In this document: piece by piece, positions 8,066 through 15,768 of the stretch
Layout of the letters: each line of letters starts with the position of its first letter
How positions within the stretch are numbered: position 1 is the stretch's first letter
NCBI GenBank assembly: GCA_045631885.1
Contig: JAZQVN010000035.1
Span: forward strand, 85,725-149,724
Origin: CAJOLV01 sp045631885
GTDB lineage: Bacteria > Bacillota_I > Bacilli_A > RFN20 > CAG-826
Reading direction: 5' to 3'
Length of the DNA: 64,000 bases
Made by a program: the position numbers and the translations under genes
Notes under the pieces: generated by a model
Database searches by the model: none
What the model was told of the DNA's origin: nothing
Seen by the model: the letters and a program-made list of their open reading frames with translations, nothing else

Positions 8066-8629
8066 ATGAAACAAGAAAAAAGCACATCACTTCTAGAAAA
8101 AGCAGATGAAAAGGCTAACAAAAAAGGTATTAAGACATTGTGGCAAATTATCAAATTTGTCATTGTTTCTTGTTTGGTCACAATCATCCAATTAGCGTTA
8201 GTCAATCTTCTCTACTTTTTAATGAAAGGTTGGACAGAACCTCTACCGAACTTTTTAAGCGCGATCTTTTCTGAATCGACAATCGGAGAAGGTCATTCAA
8301 ATTGGGGTTATATTCTCCCATTCTTCTTATCCAATTTCATCGCTAATACAGTTGGTTATTTTATAAACAAATCTAAAACATTTAAAAGTGACGCTCCTAT
8401 TTGGCATTACGTAATATATATCTTCTTACTACTATTGCTCATTTTATTCACCACATGGTTACAAGGAATAATCGCAAACGCTTTAACTAGCGTTGGCGCG
8501 GAAGGCATCGCTCCAACTGTCGCCGCGATGACCGCAGGAACTGTGCAACTAATTGTTTTGTTCCCACTTCAAAAGTTTGTTCTCTTAAGAGAAAAGAAAA
8601 ATCCACCCGTAGAGAATGTTCAAGAATAA
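8066..8629 (+). CDS. GtrA-like membrane protein
   Basis: 187 residues from the ATG at 8066. Four membrane segments are visible (roughly residues 27-50, 78-98, 112-133 and 150-172). The stretch SNFIANTVGYFINKSKTF matches the GtrA-family signature, in which a small four-helix protein carries an Asn-x-x-x-x-x-x-Gly-Tyr-x-x-Asn-(K/R) element followed by 'TF'. GtrA-like proteins are thought to flip or bind polyprenyl-linked sugars in cell-surface glycosylation. No glycosyltransferase gene lies next to it here, so a substrate cannot be named. A longer frame opens at TTG 8030, but this overlaps a promoter-like element. Confidence 0.65.
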   Translation: MKQEKSTSLLEKADEKANKKGIKTLWQIIKFVIVSCLVTIIQLALVNLLYFLMKGWTEPLPNFLSAIFSESTIGEGHSNWGYILPFFLSNFIANTVGYFINKSKTFKSDAPIWHYVIYIFLLLLLILFTTWLQGIIANALTSVGAEGIAPTVAAMTAGTVQLIVLFPLQKFVLLREKKNPPVENVQE

Positions 8630-8659
8630 AAAAGTCGCCCATTTGTTCGGGCGATTTTT
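8630..8659. terminator. Bidirectional terminator
   Basis: TCGCCC / GGGCGA stem flanked by A and T runs, between the convergent genes ending at 8629 (+) and 8662 (-). Confidence 0.85.
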
Positions 8660-8661
8660 AC

Positions 8662-9339
8662 TTATTTTATCTTCAATGTTTTTAAATATGCTTTATGATG
8701 TTCACTCACTCGATAAGATTCGATAGCTTTTTGAATGGCTTTGTTATGAGTGAATGCATCAAAATGATGTTCTTCAATTACTTTGATAAATGAATCGTAA
8801 TTCTTTGCTAAACCAGTCGCGAGATACCAAGCGATCATCATTTTTACATAGCAGTCATCTAATTTAACTTCTTCGACTTTTTGAATATATTCATCTCTAT
8901 GATTTTCGTTAAGATAATAATTCATCAAGCATTTGATTGCATATCTGACGCGATAGATTTCATCGCTCTTTAACCACTTATATATATCCTTAATTAATAA
9001 ATCTTTATATTTATTTAAATATTTATTACAAAGCGTGTCACAGACTGACCAGTTAGTGACGTGAGGCAAGAATTCATTAATATAGTTAATGTATTCATCA
9101 TAATCCTTGATATTAGATAAGATAAAAGCGTGAAGAATATTTTCTTCGTGATATTGATGAGGAAGAGATTTTAAAAATTCTTTTCTGCTCTTTTCATCTA
9201 AATCTTTCGCATATTTTTTAAGGATTGGTAGTCTCACTCCAATAAAGGTTTTTTCATCGATATTTGGTAATAAAGGCAAAGTGAAATTACGATATCCGAT
9301 ATCTTGTTTTGATAATAAATATTCTTTGATTTTATCCAT
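8662..9339 (-). CDS. AlkD-like DNA alkylation repair protein
   Basis: 225 residues from the ATG at 9339 (a GTG eight codons upstream is possible). The sequence is almost all helical, as in the ALK/HEAT-repeat DNA glycosylase fold. Recognisable elements are GVRLPILKKYAKDL near residue 35, and the NWSVCDTLC segment near residue 95, where Trp and Asp line the active cleft of AlkD. AlkD removes bulky or positively charged alkylated purines. The conserved catalytic Asp and aromatic residues appear present. Some relatives of this shorter group are structural only, so activity is likely but not certain. Confidence 0.8.
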   Translation of the reverse strand: MDKIKEYLLSKQDIGYRNFTLPLLPNIDEKTFIGVRLPILKKYAKDLDEKSRKEFLKSLPHQYHEENILHAFILSNIKDYDEYINYINEFLPHVTNWSVCDTLCNKYLNKYKDLLIKDIYKWLKSDEIYRVRYAIKCLMNYYLNENHRDEYIQKVEEVKLDDCYVKMMIAWYLATGLAKNYDSFIKVIEEHHFDAFTHNKAIQKAIESYRVSEHHKAYLKTLKIK

Positions 9340-9431
9340 ATTTGTTCTTTCAAAATATAACACTATTTTTTAGTAAGCCTATATAGGAGCAAATAAATTA
9401 AAATAAATAAACGTCTCTTTTATGCATTATA

Positions 9432-10055
9432 TTATCTCCACTGACCCGGAAGGACTTTTTTCTCCATGTACGGGAATTGACGGTCAAATTCTTCTAATTC
9501 CGCCATATATTTTTCATCATGAATATCGCAGTCGCAACAATCTGGTTCATAGAACTTCCCGGCGATATCTTTCATCGATCCTTCTTTTAGTTCATAACCC
9601 ATAAATGCATCGAAATTTGATCCATCTGGCATAGTGACACCAAATTCTTTCGCCTCTTTAAAACCAAATTTTGGATAATATGTCGGAACTCCACAAATAA
9701 ATATGGCTGGGTAATCGGTTAACTTAGCTAATTTGATTGATTCTAAAAGCAACGTTTTGCCAATTCCTTTTCTTTGATATTCCGGATCAACACATAAAGG
9801 TCCAAAAGTCAAAACATCAATGTCGCCATTTTTGGTTTCTAATCGGCACTTAGTGTATAAGATAAAACCCACAATTTTATTATCTAGCTTTGCTAGAAGA
9901 GATAAACTCGGAACATAATTTGCATCATTAAAGAGTCTATGAACCAAATAATGTTCATCGCATCCAGGCATATTTAAATTCCAAAAAGATCTTTTTGCTA
10001 AATATTTTATTTCGTAATAGTCTTTTTCTAATATGTGTTCAATTTTAATATCCAT
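9432..10055 (-). CDS. GNAT family N-acetyltransferase
   Basis: 207 residues. The acetyl-CoA-binding motif A is clear (VDPEYQRKGIGKTLLLESIK, about residues 93-112), and the later YYPKFGF element matches motif B of GNAT enzymes. The C-terminal tail carries a CCDCD cluster not normally part of the fold, which could bind metal or be redox-sensitive. Substrate unknown. It is the last of three closely packed genes (9432-11240) with 5 bases and 1 base between them, so they form one transcription unit with a second acetyltransferase and a small unknown protein. Confidence 0.82.
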   Translation of the reverse strand: MDIKIEHILEKDYYEIKYLAKRSFWNLNMPGCDEHYLVHRLFNDANYVPSLSLLAKLDNKIVGFILYTKCRLETKNGDIDVLTFGPLCVDPEYQRKGIGKTLLLESIKLAKLTDYPAIFICGVPTYYPKFGFKEAKEFGVTMPDGSNFDAFMGYELKEGSMKDIAGKFYEPDCCDCDIHDEKYMAELEEFDRQFPYMEKKVLPGQWR

Positions 10056-10060
10056 GATGT

Positions 10061-10378
10061 TTAATCAGCAAAAGTAACAGTTAATTTTGAATTAAAAGCT
10101 TCAAAATGACTAGCATCACCGCATGAATCGGAATTCTCAAATACTTTCGTTTCTCCTCGTTTAAGCGATTGTTCTTTTTTGTTGTCCATCGAAACAATTA
10201 TTTCGTTATCAGAGACAATATTCAAAATCTTAAATGAGCCATAAGAAAAATGGCCTTTTAGTTCAACTTTTTCACCATCTTGAATTAATAATTCATAATT
10301 ATAAATATATAATTGGCTCGAACTATTTTCCCAGCATGTACATCTATCTTCAATTTTTAAGATACCTTTAATCGCCAT
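10061..10378 (-). CDS. Small hypothetical protein between two acetyltransferases
   Basis: 105 residues, predicted beta-rich, starting MAIKGILKIEDRCTCWENSS. Cysteines occur as CTC near residue 13 and in DSCGD near residue 86. It contains no membrane segment. I do not recognise the family. Its placement inside a tight three-gene unit, sharing one base of space with the upstream acetyltransferase, suggests it is translated together with both enzymes and could be their substrate or partner; that is inference only. Confidence 0.5.
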   Translation of the reverse strand: MAIKGILKIEDRCTCWENSSSQLYIYNYELLIQDGEKVELKGHFSYGSFKILNIVSDNEIIVSMDNKKEQSLKRGETKVFENSDSCGDASHFEAFNSKLTVTFAD

Positions 10379-10379
10379 A

Positions 10380-11240
10380 TTATTCTCCTTGATAAAAAGT
10401 GTAGCGTTTCACTACTTTAAATCCTAATCTTTCATAAAATCCCATGTCAGAAATAACATAGGCTTTTTTCGCCCCTAATTCCCTTACTCGATTAAGCGCT
10501 TCATATATCATCGCTTTAGCGATACCTTTATTTCGATATCCTGGAATTACGCATACTGGTTCAACATAGGCATAGTCTGTTTTATCGCTATACCATATAG
10601 AGCAATGGGCGACATATTTATCATCACATTTTATAGTGACACTTAAACGTGGATTAAAATGAGGTCTAGCCCCACCTTTAATGGTGTTTTCTTTCATGCA
10701 TTCTTCTTTATCACCGCCATGATCGAATCCTTGCCAAAATAACCAACATAATTCATCGTAATCATCTATTGGGTCAAGATAAGCGAATGACATGCCTTCT
10801 TTGAGATTGACCTCAAGAGTTTTATCTAAATCAATGCACATCATTGTTTCAGTTTGATCAATCTTTTGATAACCATCGTCTGTTACTAGTTTAATTTCTA
10901 ATTCATTATCATCTGCGACAGCGACTTTAAAACCATCATCATCTTTGATGTTTTCATAAGCGAAATCCAATACTTCTTTATACAAAGAATAGTGTTCAGG
11001 TAAAACTAAAACAGACCCTTCACCAAGGAACATATCATATATCGCACACGCAACAACTTCATCGTTATCAATCCATAGTCCAATACGTGACATAAGTGTT
11101 TTATCAAACATTGGATGTTCATACATCCATTCAAATCTAGCCCAGTTCCAGTTAATGTGGTCGGTGCTCTTTTCATTGAGTTTGATTAAAAAATCAAAAA
11201 CTTTTTCATAATCACTTGGTTCAAATCTTTTAAATTCCAT
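10380..11240 (-). CDS. GNAT family N-acetyltransferase, two-domain
   Basis: 286 residues, twice the size of a minimal GNAT domain. The C-terminal half has the typical acetyl-CoA motif (VIPGYRNKGIAKAMIYEALN, about residues 232-251) and ends with FYERLGFKVV. The N-terminal half (1-150) is probably a second, degenerate GNAT fold as in the mycothiol-synthase-like double-GNAT proteins. Substrate unknown. TATACT lies 7 bases upstream of the ATG and no Shine-Dalgarno is seen. First gene of a three-gene unit. Confidence 0.8.
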   Translation of the reverse strand: MEFKRFEPSDYEKVFDFLIKLNEKSTDHINWNWARFEWMYEHPMFDKTLMSRIGLWIDNDEVVACAIYDMFLGEGSVLVLPEHYSLYKEVLDFAYENIKDDDGFKVAVADDNELEIKLVTDDGYQKIDQTETMMCIDLDKTLEVNLKEGMSFAYLDPIDDYDELCWLFWQGFDHGGDKEECMKENTIKGGARPHFNPRLSVTIKCDDKYVAHCSIWYSDKTDYAYVEPVCVIPGYRNKGIAKAMIYEALNRVRELGAKKAYVISDMGFYERLGFKVVKRYTFYQGE

Positions 11241-11253
11241 ATAAATAAGTATA

Positions 11254-11282
11254 GCAAAAAGCCGTCCATGATGGACGACTTA
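11254..11282 (-). terminator. Terminator with recurrent hairpin sequence
   Basis: GTCCAT-G-ATGGAC core within AAAAAGCC...GACTT; the minus strand ends in five Ts. It follows the membrane protein gene ending at 11296. Confidence 0.8.
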
Positions 11283-11295
11283 ATTAATTGAATAA

Positions 11296-12213
11296 TTATT
11301 GTTTGTCTTTTTTACCAATGTTAATTAAATAGTTTTCTAGATAGACATCATAAAGAATATCAACAGGGACTTTTCCAGCGTTATATCTATCTGCGAGTAG
11401 TTGAATAATATCGACAGGGATATAAACGTCATCACCTTCATAATAGAACTTAGACTCTAACTCCGCTAAATGTGCAATCGCATTACTAACTTTTGGGAAT
11501 TCAAAATCAGGTGATTCTTTGTAATATCGCTCAATGCTTTTAGTGACATGTTTATTTGTTAGATTATGAACTATTCTTAATAGTTGGCAAATACCAAAAC
11601 TAATAGCGATTATTAATAGTAATGATACGGACCATGGAATGTATTTATCAGTGTAATAATGATCATTCCATTCTTTTAAGATAATGACCATGATGAGATA
11701 AACAATCATATATATGGCAACAGGAATTAATGCAATGAATGAAAAAGAAAACTTGATGCGTGTATCAGAAATAACAAGCACAAATAGCAAGGTAATTAAA
11801 AGGGGATTAATGGTGTGCGTAAATAATTTAGCGTTAGTAAACATCGCTTTTACAAATCCTTGATACGCACTGATGATAGTTATCGCAACAAAGAAAGTTA
11901 AAAACACTCCAACAGCGCCGACATACATCACGATTACAATCCAAGAAGGAAGTTTATATCTATCTCTTCTTAGACCATCAATTTGGAAAGGAAGACACAT
12001 CGCAGCAGAAAAAGCAGCGATGATGTTTGAGATGGTTGTAAACATTTTAAAAGTGCCAACACCAGCTTCTGAACTACCGCTATCAAAGAAGTCTGTTAGG
12101 CTTAAAGATAAGGCAACAAAGGTCATCACTATAACTAATGAACAAATAACGATGCCAGAAATAAAACGCATTTTGTTGATTTTTCTAGCGTTAACAATTG
12201 GTTTCTCTTTCAT
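11296..12213 (-). CDS. Multi-pass membrane protein, Pr6Pr-like
   Basis: 305 residues. Six hydrophobic segments are visible in the first 215 residues (near 16-38, 54-74, 90-115, 130-148, 155-177 and 190-212), followed by a soluble acidic tail of about 90 residues. The first part has the character of Pr6Pr/AIG1-like proteins: MFTTISNIIAAFSAAMCLP early on, and a TNAKLFTHTINPLL segment in which Thr-His and Asn-Pro are typical. The function of that family in bacteria is unknown. The C-terminal tail holds YIPVDIIQLLADRYNAGKVP, which suggests a helical accessory domain. Divergent from the gene at 12263. Confidence 0.6.
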   Translation of the reverse strand: MKEKPIVNARKINKMRFISGIVICSLVIVMTFVALSLSLTDFFDSGSSEAGVGTFKMFTTISNIIAAFSAAMCLPFQIDGLRRDRYKLPSWIVIVMYVGAVGVFLTFFVAITIISAYQGFVKAMFTNAKLFTHTINPLLITLLFVLVISDTRIKFSFSFIALIPVAIYMIVYLIMVIILKEWNDHYYTDKYIPWSVSLLLIIAISFGICQLLRIVHNLTNKHVTKSIERYYKESPDFEFPKVSNAIAHLAELESKFYYEGDDVYIPVDIIQLLADRYNAGKVPVDILYDVYLENYLINIGKKDKQ

Positions 12214-12262
12214 AACTCTTATTATTCTATCATAACTAACGCGTGTTATATAATTTACGTAA

Positions 12263-13054
12263 ATGGAAGACTTTATTTATTTTCTTCAAGGTACAATGGA
12301 AGAACCAGAAGTTATTTCTTGGTTCCATTTTATCGCGTTAATTCCAATTATCGCTTTCGCAATATTAATTCCTCTATTCTTTAGAAACAGCGAAGAAAAA
12401 ATATACAAAAAAATCCTCTTTATCTTTTGGGTTGTTCTAATAATATTAGAAATCTTTAAACAATTAGTTAAATCGTTTCACTATGGAGATCTATCTTATT
12501 GGGAATATAGTGTTCGTGATTTTCCATTTAGCATATGCTCAATGCCTTATTATTTCATTCCAATCATTTTATTTGTTAATAAAGAAAAGCATCCAAAGAT
12601 TGTCGATGCCGCTACTGGATATTTGTGTTTGATTACTTTAGCCGCAGGAATTGTGGTTTGTATTTACCCGAAAATGGCAACATCAACTTTAATATATATC
12701 AACATTCAGACTTTCATCCATCATGGTTCTCAAGTGGTCTTAGGCATTTTCATTTTCGTCTGGAATAGAAAGAATATTACTATCAAAACATTTTATAGAA
12801 GTTTGATTGCCTTTCTCATTACCGCGGTGATTGCTATTATTATCAATGTGGCTTTTTATCCAAACTTCATCAACATGTTCTTTATTAACCCAACAAGAAT
12901 CACTAATTTACCTGTGGGCGATATCGTTCAAGAAAAAGTTGGGTATCCAATATATCTAATTGCTTTCTTAGCCACCATTGCTTTAGTAACTTTCTTAACT
13001 TATTTAGTAGAAACTTCGATTTACAAAGCGATAACAAAAAAGGCAAAATCTTAA
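12263..13054 (+). CDS. Seven-helix membrane protein, YwaF/TIGR02206-like
   Basis: 263 residues with seven or so membrane segments. Features shared with YwaF-type proteins are the early HFIALIPI segment, FPFSICSMPYYFIPI around residue 90, and HHGSQVVLGIF around residue 155, where the paired histidines are conserved in the family. Function of the family is not known. TATAAT (12249-12254) ends 8 bases before the ATG and no Shine-Dalgarno is present, which suggests a leaderless message. It is followed after 3 bases by a DMT transporter and must be co-transcribed with it. Confidence 0.6.
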   Translation: MEDFIYFLQGTMEEPEVISWFHFIALIPIIAFAILIPLFFRNSEEKIYKKILFIFWVVLIILEIFKQLVKSFHYGDLSYWEYSVRDFPFSICSMPYYFIPIILFVNKEKHPKIVDAATGYLCLITLAAGIVVCIYPKMATSTLIYINIQTFIHHGSQVVLGIFIFVWNRKNITIKTFYRSLIAFLITAVIAIIINVAFYPNFINMFFINPTRITNLPVGDIVQEKVGYPIYLIAFLATIALVTFLTYLVETSIYKAITKKAKS

Positions 13055-13057
13055 TAT

Positions 13058-13939
13058 ATGTACGAATACGCATTAATCATTTTATCAACAGTATTATTTG
13101 GTGGTCAGTTTATTGCCTTAAATGCCTACCAAGGGAAAAATGGCAAAAGCTTTCATAGCATTCTTTTCTTTTGTTCGGTGTTTAGTTTAACTGGCGCTTT
13201 AGTTTTCCTCGCGTTAAGTGGATTTCAAGTCTCCTTTTCTTGGTACACATTAATGTATGCCGCTATCGCCGCAGTTATACAAATTAGTTTACAGATTGTT
13301 GGCATCAAAGCTTTATCAATGGGGCGAGTTGAAATATATACATTATTCAATGTCGCAGGTGGTATGAGTGTTGCCTATATATTCGGTATCACTTACTTCC
13401 AAGAAGAGATTAAAGTCGCACATATTATCGGCATAGTCTTAGTTTTAATAGCTTTGCTAGTTCCAGTCATTTTTGATCGAAAATCCCAGCAAAAGTCCCG
13501 TATTTTATTCTGGATTATGTGCATTTTTGTATTTCTTTCAAATGGATTTTTCGGTTCGATTAACAAAATACATATCGTCTCCGGAGAGGGATTATCCATC
13601 AAAGAATATATGTTTTATATGTATTCGTGCATCTTCATAATGAGTTCGATCTCGTTTGGTGTAATGGCATTATTTAAAAAGGACAGCACTAAGGTGTTAT
13701 TCAATCCTTGGGCTCTCTTATTTGCTTTTATATATGGCCTAGTGAATAGCGTTGGTATGTTCTTACAATACTCATATGCGGACAAAGTCCCCGCTTCAAT
13801 CTTATTCCCATTATCAAACGGGGGTTCGTTAGTTTTCGGTCTAATCATCGGTTGCATCGCTTACAAAAAGAAACCAACACTACCAGATATAATTCAAATA
13901 ATTATCGCTGTTGCGGGAATGGTTTTATTTATCATTTAA
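13058..13939 (+). CDS. DMT superfamily (EamA-like) transporter
   Basis: 293 residues with about ten membrane helices arranged as two repeats, the usual form of drug/metabolite transporters. The second half contains the EamA-type ending with NGGSLVFGLIIGCIAYKKKP followed by a last helix. Substrates of this family range from amino acids to nucleotide-sugars, and none can be assigned here. It starts 3 bases after the upstream membrane protein gene, so the two are translationally close. Convergent with glmS. Confidence 0.8.
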   Translation: MYEYALIILSTVLFGGQFIALNAYQGKNGKSFHSILFFCSVFSLTGALVFLALSGFQVSFSWYTLMYAAIAAVIQISLQIVGIKALSMGRVEIYTLFNVAGGMSVAYIFGITYFQEEIKVAHIIGIVLVLIALLVPVIFDRKSQQKSRILFWIMCIFVFLSNGFFGSINKIHIVSGEGLSIKEYMFYMYSCIFIMSSISFGVMALFKKDSTKVLFNPWALLFAFIYGLVNSVGMFLQYSYADKVPASILFPLSNGGSLVFGLIIGCIAYKKKPTLPDIIQIIIAVAGMVLFII

Positions 13940-13964
13940 AAAACAGTCCTTAATGGTCATAGTT

Positions 13965-15743
13965 TTATTCAACCGTCACACTTTTGGCTAAGTTTCTTGG
14001 TTTATCAACGTTATATCCTTTTAACAAAGAAACGAAATACGCTAAATAGAAGGCGATTGACGATATGACAACGCTCGATAGATAAAAGGCATAATCATTC
14101 ACCACAATTGTGTCACCGGATTGAGAAAGGCTTTTTGTCACGATGGTATAAACTTTCGCACCTCTAGATTTAACCTCTTCAATGTTGCCTCTCATACTAC
14201 TTGCTGTGTCTGGATCAGTAATGAAGACGATAACAGGAAGGTCTTGTTCAATTAATGCGATTGGTCCGTGTTTAAGTTCTCCACCCGGAATTGCTTCACT
14301 ATGGATATAACTAATTTCTTTTAATTTCAAAGAAGCTTCTAAAGAAAGGAAATAATCAAAACCTCGGCCCAAATAGAAGATGTTTTGTTTATCTTTGATA
14401 CCTTCAGCGACACGCATAATCGCTGGTTTATAATGGTCTTGAATATCGTAAATAATATCAATGGATTTATTTAGATCATTAATAAGTTGAGAGTCATTTT
14501 TTAAAGCCGCAGCTAGCATGGATAGCAAAGTAACTTGCGCAACGTATGCTTTTGTAGAAGCCACAGAAACTTCAATTCCACTATAGAGTAATAATGAGTA
14601 CATTGAGTTCCTATCCAAAGTAGATCCGCCAGTGTTCGTGATAATTAAATTTTTTAAATTATTTTCCTTCACAATTCTTAAACAATGAATCAAGTCAGCG
14701 GTCTCACCGGATTGAGAAATCATGATAATAAATGGCTTTTTGCCAGGAAAAGTCGGATGAAAGGCCCATTCAGACGCAATAAAACGAGAGACAGATTTAT
14801 CGTATTTTTCAAAATAACGACCACCAACCAAACCGGCGTGATAAGAAGTTCCACAAGCAATAAAAATAATGTGATCGGATTCTTCTAAATCTCGTATTAG
14901 ACGCGAGTCAAATTGATACTCCCCATTTTGATAATATGTGCTTATCAAACGTTTGACGGTTTGAGGGATCTCTTCAATTTCTTTAATCATATAGTGTGGG
15001 TAACCCTTTAAGTCATGAGAGATTAATTCCACATCTTTAGAAATGGTTTCTTTTTGAATCTCTTCGCCTGCAAGATTATAAAATGTCGCTTTGTCTTTAG
15101 TGATTACACCAAATTCCAAATCATCTAATTCAATGAAAGAATTGGTGTATTCAATCATAGGAGAGGCATCTGACGCAACCAAGTTAAAACCATCACCTAA
15201 ACCAATAACTAAAGGCGATGCATTTTTAATAACAAATAAAGAGTTCGCATCATCACTAGTAAAAAAAGCAAAAGCATAACTACCCTTCACTAACCTCATA
15301 ATCGTTTTAATAGATCCAATAATGTCACCTTTTTCAAGGTAATAGTATTCCAATAAATTTGCGATAATCTCAGTATCCGTTTCACCATAGAAACAATAGC
15401 TCTTTTCCGTGAGGAAATTTCTCAATTCTTTAAAATTCTCAATTACTCCGTTATGAACAAGACAAATCTTTCTATGGAATGATAAATGTGGGTGGGTATT
15501 TAGTTTTGTCGGAGCTCCATGTGTGGCCCATCTTGTATGACCAATCATAATATTGGTGATAATTTCTTTTGGGACTATGGTTAAAAGATGTTCAACACTT
15601 CCGACATCTTTATATATTTGAACACCATTATCAAAAAAAGCCACACCAGCAGAATCATAACCGCGATAATCAAGCATCTTTAATCCTTTAAAAACGTATT
15701 TTTTTGGGCTAATAAAGCCAATAGAGCCAACAATACCACACAT
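13965..15743 (-). CDS. glmS: Glutamine--fructose-6-phosphate aminotransferase
   Basis: 592 residues, normal length. It converts fructose 6-phosphate and glutamine to glucosamine 6-phosphate, the first step toward UDP-GlcNAc for peptidoglycan. The N-terminal glutaminase domain starts MCGIVGSIGF with catalytic Cys2 after Met removal, and shows the GHTRWATHG and GETDTEII motifs. Two SIS sugar-isomerase domains follow, with SQSGETADL and the GRGFDYFLSLEASLKLKEI region. The C-terminus ends NLAKSVTVE, as in the family. A strong AGGAGG Shine-Dalgarno is present, but the 25-base gap upstream leaves no room for a glmS ribozyme, so control must differ from that in Bacillus. It follows the purB-purA gene in the same direction. 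Confidence 0.97.
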   Translation of the reverse strand: MCGIVGSIGFISPKKYVFKGLKMLDYRGYDSAGVAFFDNGVQIYKDVGSVEHLLTIVPKEIITNIMIGHTRWATHGAPTKLNTHPHLSFHRKICLVHNGVIENFKELRNFLTEKSYCFYGETDTEIIANLLEYYYLEKGDIIGSIKTIMRLVKGSYAFAFFTSDDANSLFVIKNASPLVIGLGDGFNLVASDASPMIEYTNSFIELDDLEFGVITKDKATFYNLAGEEIQKETISKDVELISHDLKGYPHYMIKEIEEIPQTVKRLISTYYQNGEYQFDSRLIRDLEESDHIIFIACGTSYHAGLVGGRYFEKYDKSVSRFIASEWAFHPTFPGKKPFIIMISQSGETADLIHCLRIVKENNLKNLIITNTGGSTLDRNSMYSLLLYSGIEVSVASTKAYVAQVTLLSMLAAALKNDSQLINDLNKSIDIIYDIQDHYKPAIMRVAEGIKDKQNIFYLGRGFDYFLSLEASLKLKEISYIHSEAIPGGELKHGPIALIEQDLPVIVFITDPDTASSMRGNIEEVKSRGAKVYTIVTKSLSQSGDTIVVNDYAFYLSSVVISSIAFYLAYFVSLLKGYNVDKPRNLAKSVTVE

Positions 15744-15768
15744 TTAACAATGTCCTCCTATATTTATT

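Noticed and set aside
15744..15768. glmS ribozyme
   Set aside because: Only 25 bases separate glmS from the upstream gene, too little for the ribozyme.
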